Part shown: positions 59,580 through 64,000 of the stretch, piece by piece
Numbering within the stretch: the stretch's first letter is position 1
Layout of the letters: each line of letters begins with the position of its first letter
Source of the DNA: Rhipidocladum racemiflorum
Lineage: Eukaryota; Streptophyta; Magnoliopsida; Poales; Poaceae
DNA length: 64,000 nt
Assembly (NCBI GenBank): GCA_036346355.1
Contig: CM070576.1
Coordinates: 14,181,558 to 14,245,557, forward strand
Direction: 5' to 3'
The notes under the pieces: generated by a model
The model's database searches: none
What the model saw: only the letters and a program-made list of their open reading frames with translations
Told to the model about the DNA's origin: nothing
Made by a program: the position numbers and the translations under genes

Positions 59580-61710
59580 GGGGTCACTCCTCGCTGTCTT
59601 CTTTGGACAATCGTTGGCAAATGTCCTGGCTCGTTGCGCTTGTAGCAATGGCGTCACTGTTTCCTTGCCGATCGCTCGAGCAGCGTTTCTAGCGGGGCCG
59701 GGTCAGTAGTTACGATTGATGTGTCTTGGTGCCGTGACGGTGTCCTTGTTGCATTTTGTGGCTGGAATCTGAAAAATTGATTTGGTGCAACTCTCAGACG
59801 CCGCTATGCGTTCTCGGCGTGATCCTGCCGTTGCATTCTCGCGCTTCTGTTCTCATCCAGTTCCTTGCGCTTGTCCTCAAGAATAAGCGCCTTATTCACC
59901 AACTCTTGGAAATGGGAAAGGTGTGGGTGATCACCCTACTTGTAGTCCTGAGTTAAGTCCCTTCATGAAGCGAGACTGCTTGGCTTTATCTGTCGCTACA
60001 TCCTCAAAAAGCGTAGCGTGCTAGCTTGGTGAACTTGTTCAGTAGTCGACCACCGGGCTGATTACCTTGCTTCAGTGCTATGAACTCCTCCTTCTTAAGA
60101 TCCATGATTCCTTCAGGTACGTGATACTGACGGAATGCACCTGTGAACTCTTCCCAAGTGATATCTTGAGGGTTCACTTGCGTGGCACGAAGTTCTCCCA
60201 CCATTCGTGTTTGTTCCTTCCAACCGATGAGAAGCGTAGAGTACCTTCTCATTTCCTATGCATTGAGCTATGTGTAGCTTCCTCTCAATTGACCTTAACT
60301 AATCATCGGCCTCCAATGGATTGGCATTCCTGAGAAAGTGGGTGGGTGAGTCCTCATGAACTCGATGCCTTGTATTCCGGGCGTTGTCCCCGATTAACTT
60401 GATTAGCGATGGCCTTGGCGATGACGTGTTGCATTTGTTGCATCATAGCATGCATCAATCGAGTCCGAGTAGCAAGAAATGCTCCAAAATTCTTCATATC
60501 CAAAGTGGCGGTCTTTGGTGCTCCATCATTGGGGTTTTCTGCTTGGCGAGAACCACTTCCATTGCTTCCAAAGTTTCCGCGGTGTTCACCATCTGCCGAT
60601 TTGCTCTAAGTTTTAGAGATGAGGGGGAATCAAGAATAGACAAGTAATATGGAACTTATGCGGGGCGAAAGGTGTAACTTTAAGGTCCAACTTTATTATT
60701 GATATTAATAACTTGGTATGGTTGCTTACAATGCCTAAGGGCCTTGCAACACATAACGCACACTCAAGAAACAATGAAAATCCAAATCGAACTAACACCG
60801 AGTCTAACGCCTAAAGGGTGACTCTTTATTCTATGACGCGACTCGGCGAAGGAGTCTCTTCATAAAACCTACGCTCACTCATCGAGAAAACCTCCACGGC
60901 CTGGGTACGGATGCTGCGGCATAGGCGCAAAACGATTGCCGTGTCCAGCCACTGTGTCATCTGTGGTAGTCGAAGAAGCGATGTCCTCGCCGAGAATCGG
61001 CTCCTCCGGATCTGGCTCAAGTAGCTCGGAAATCACGGCTCTCCAGTTGCAGTCCGTATAATGCCGTCTCTAACTCGCCAATCCTTCGCAGAAGGTGTGA
61101 CACATACTCTTGAGCTTCCGCCATCTATTCTTCTCTCGTCGTGATCTCCTTGCGGGCCTTCAGAGCTCTTTGCTTGTATCATCGAAAGTACATCCTCCTG
61201 GCGACAACAAGTCGTGCCAAGCTGTGTAACCATGGCATCCTCATCCCGAATCGCCTTCGGTTCAAGAAGGTTATTGCTGCGGGTGATAACGGAACACCGT
61301 GCTCTCCAACTCTCTGGCGTAGATACGGTAATGTGCCGCATTGCTCGTCGTGATACTTCTTGGATACCCATCTCGCATTGTAGACCTCCCGGCAAGGTCA
61401 GTTGTATCTGGCGATTGCCTCGGGCCCTTCTTCCTAGCAGTACCTCAATCTTCACGCCACAAGCCTTGATCAATCCTCGCTTGTCTCGATCACTTCCACT
61501 TGGTATTGCGGCTTCTCAAAATCTCCGAGAGTCTCAAGCATATGCCAAAGTTCAGGGCGTGACCAACCTCCAGATCGACGTAGTTGAACTCTCCCTCCAT
61601 CTGTCACAATAGTTCTCACGTAAGAACTAGAAATTTTAAATCGTGACAAGGTAAGGTAATAGTCAGCAAGAGACAATGAAAGAGAGAAGGGTGTAAGTCG
61701 ATATGTCATT
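59580..61710 (-). pseudogene. chromovirus gag with CCHC knuckle (broken)
   Basis: From right to left: 61470-61709 and 61033-61473 encode an N-terminal region ('YQVEVIETSED', 'RRARGNRQIQLTLPGGLQCE'). 60004-60252 encodes the Gag core ('WEEFTGAFRQYHVPEGIMDL', 'LLNKFTKLARYAF'). 59600-59660 encodes the zinc knuckle, in which the second cysteine codon reads Arg and a base is missing before 'FANDCPKK'. Frames are interrupted throughout. Confidence 0.8.
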
Positions 61711-61796
61711 TCTTATATTGACATATTTTTAGCTTTAGAAAATAGGTTTTATCCTCACTACGACCATTCTAGCTTAGGGTTGAGCCTCACGGTCAA

Positions 61797-61811
61797 CCTG
61801 GCTCGATACCA
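61797..61811 (-). promoter_or_regulatory. Primer-binding site of the chromovirus
   Basis: TGGTATCGAGCCAGG on the minus strand, four bases after the 5' LTR end, is an iMet-type site lacking one A relative to TGGTATCAGAGC. It fixes the minus orientation. Confidence 0.75.
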
Positions 61812-61815
61812 CCTC

Positions 61816-64000
61816 TGCCGGGACCCCGAATTTGCAAATCCGACCCTCTCTGTATTCAGCACTAGTCCAGGAACACGCTTAGAGCACACAGACTTAACAT
61901 CGGAAAATATCACAATCATACCACTCGATACTAATAAAGTACTTTATTTAAATAGTCAAACTGGTTACTCGACCATATGGTCAAGTTACAAATGCACGAT
62001 TCAGGGCTTAAACTTATTAAGACAGAAATAGTAGCAATGAAAATCAAATAACTTCGTGGCGCCATCCAAGATACCACAGTGCAACCTGACCGGGCTCGCT
62101 TCCCTAAGTAGTCGGATCCTCCTGGAGCTCCTCCTCCAAAGCTGGTGTAGTCTCCTCTTCAACTGGTGTTGTATTGTGGCTAGGGTGAGTACTTGGTACT
62201 CAGCAAGTCATGCAGAATGCAGGCTCATATACTATATGCATGGCTTGGTACAAAGGAATAGCTCAAGGTATATTTGCAAGAAACAAAGATTTGACAAGTA
62301 ACATAAGTAGATTCGAAAAGCGTAGAAACAAGTATAGCATAGGAAACTTTTCAAGGAGTTTAATAAACATCTTTCCCATCCTAATCCACATTTCCATCAA
62401 CATCATTATTAATCCAACCCAACCTTTCAAATCCAAGTTATTTTTGAGAAAATCTAACCCTTGACTGTAATTCCCCTGAGCGATGTCCAATACCGCTGAC
62501 ACGGCTATTCGAATAGATTGTACACTCACAGAGGTTATGCACTTTACCCACAAGATACAGTCAAACACCACAAAGGCGAGTTCCCGTGAATAAAGTCTTT
62601 CTAAACCTCTAACAATACAAGTGGTACTCCCGGTTATTGCACACTAACCCTTCCCTTAGCTAAGGCGAAGTTTAGGCCAATCAACTGCTAGATGGGTACT
62701 GGCCTCACCCCTGACGCCTCCCGCATAACTTACACAAAGGGTGTAGTTGACCTCCGAGGTCCCACAGTAATGCTATTAGCAACTTAGTCAACTAGGTTCC
62801 CATTACAGACATGTGGTTGCACGTTAGACCCAGTTCAAAGGCTTGCAAGGTTAACTCCTTAGGGTGACCAGGGCAAGACTACCCGAAGAACCAAATCAAC
62901 ATCCCCAATGCCACAACTGCCCACTGATTATTCTTGCCACATGCCCCGGCCGAAAAACTATTTATCAAACCCCGCTTGATTACCATGCACCACGTGCCAT
63001 CAACATCACATGATACCTTTCCAAAACAGGTTCAATATATCATTAAGTCAATATTAACATTTGATTGTCCAAAATCATGTCATGAGCACGTAGCGTGTCT
63101 AAGCGATTTACTACAACGGTCTAAAACCCATGTTGGCAAGTTAATAATGTCCAACTAGTAAACCACAACTAGGGTGACAAGGGGGCCATGGCACATATTT
63201 AAGTAATCAAGGTGTCATACAACAAATTGGTATTTATCTAATTCCCCAAATTTAAATAAAGTATTTTCTAATTGAACTAGCATGCAATAGGTTAAATCAA
63301 AATAGATTTCGAAATAGGATCAACATGGTCAAAGCACAACTTGCCTTCAAAAAGTACTTGTTCTTGGTCTTGAGTTGGATCCTGAGTCAATACTTCTCCT
63401 TCAAATCCTTCCGGCACTTCAACGTCTACTCGTAAAGCGTGCAAATAGCAAATACACGAATAAACAATAGGCAAAAAGTATCCAAACATCCAAATAAAAT
63501 CCATAAACAGAGATAACATAATTTTATGAATTTTTAGAAACTGGAATCGTCAAATTTGGAGTTAAAACGCAGAAGTTATGATTATTTAAAGTTTAAATAA
63601 TCAATTAAATAATTTTACAGAGAAAAACTTTAGTCCAAAAATTAAATAAAATTCATATTTAGGTAGGTCTCAATTTTATACAAATTTAGAAATTTGAATC
63701 ACTCAAATCGGAGTTGAAACGCAAAAGTTATAAGCGTTTGAAGTTTGAAACAAAATCTGAAATCATTATTTCGAATTAATAAATCATTTTCTTTTTCGGA
63801 AATTAATTATTGCGTCAGCTGGACACGTGGCAACCGCTGATTGGTTGGTCGACGCCACCGGTCCATGGACTTGATCCACGCTCGGCTCGGGTCTACCGTG
63901 GACTCGGCCCACGGCTCCTGTGTCATCGGCAGTGGGTCCCCTCGGGTAGCGTCCGCTGGCGCGTCGGCCGAGGCTCGGCCACAATGGCGGCAGTGGGACC
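61816..64000 (-). repeat. 5' LTR of the chromovirus (runs off window)
   Basis: The first 2185 bp seen from its 3' end, matching 52691 onward. By comparison with the 3' LTR, about 1.3 kb more should lie beyond the window. Confidence 0.93.

Larger units (their letters stand above)
52691..64000 (-). mobile_element. Tekay-like chromovirus (Ty3/gypsy) in the NB-LRR gene intron
   Basis: Minus-strand element with its 3' LTR at 52691-56180, internal region 56181-61815 and a 5' LTR starting at 61816 and running past the window end. The pol order (protease, RT, RNase H, integrase) is gypsy, and phrases such as 'DIEFVIELVPAQRPIAKRPYRMS' (in two runs) fit the Tekay/Del chromovirus lineage. LTRs of about 3.5 kb also fit. 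It sits about 160 bp upstream of the main NB-LRR exon, inside the first intron. A run GGGGG at 52686-52690 may be half of the target duplication. Confidence 0.92.

Noticed and set aside
1..64000. CRISPR arrays, operons, bacterial-type genes, rRNA or true tRNA genes
   Set aside because: None seen; repeats are all of plant transposon type, and the two tRNA-like segments lie inside a MITE and a SINE.

Overview
The window is plant nuclear DNA, most likely from a grass in or near Oryza. The evidence is an intron-containing NB-LRR-like gene of an atypical cereal type, Stowaway, hAT, CACTA and Mutator-type small elements, and Tat, Tekay-like, Reina-like and SIRE-like LTR retrotransposons. Almost all of it is transposable element. 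The only largely intact host gene is the NB-LRR-like gene at about 48.8-52.5 kb on the minus strand. I assigned the species group by family recognition, not by any search.

1-15.2 kb is a nest of insertions up to four levels deep, which I resolved from matching target-site duplications. A dead Tat-type gypsy element on the minus strand (about 1-1645 and 12763-15203) is split by a large solo LTR (1646-12757, TTAAA). That LTR holds a hAT element (2128-6463, ATGGGACT), which itself contains a short-LTR, Reina-like retrotransposon (2550-6146, GAATC). It also holds a second solo LTR (8037-10474, GCCTA) containing a Mutator-type element (8970-9306, ATAACTATA). In the Reina-like element pol is replaced by fragments of two host genes, a GT8 galacturonosyltransferase and an ABC1/UbiB kinase.

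15.2-24.9 kb holds unassigned sequence, a relic of the same NB-LRR-like family (about 17.14-17.38 kb, plus strand), a 100-N assembly gap, a second degraded Tat copy on the minus strand (17.5 to about 23.6 kb) and a plus-strand Tat-type 3' LTR (24033-24842). 24938-35430 is a nearly full-length but inactivated Ty1/copia (SIRE-like) element. 35.4-43.6 kb carries a hAT MITE, a 3.4-kb solo LTR, a Helitron terminus, a second hAT MITE and a CACTA MITE with a tRNA-like segment.

43.6-48.1 kb holds a roughly 210-bp direct duplication around nested Stowaways, a broken three-exon gene remnant, and a SINE inserted into an older retroposon tail. 48.8-52.5 kb is the NB-LRR-like gene, whose 5' intron has received a Tekay-like chromovirus (52691 to beyond the window end) with roughly 3.5-kb LTRs. 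Reading frames in nearly all elements are broken by short indels. Part of that could be base-level assembly noise rather than biology.
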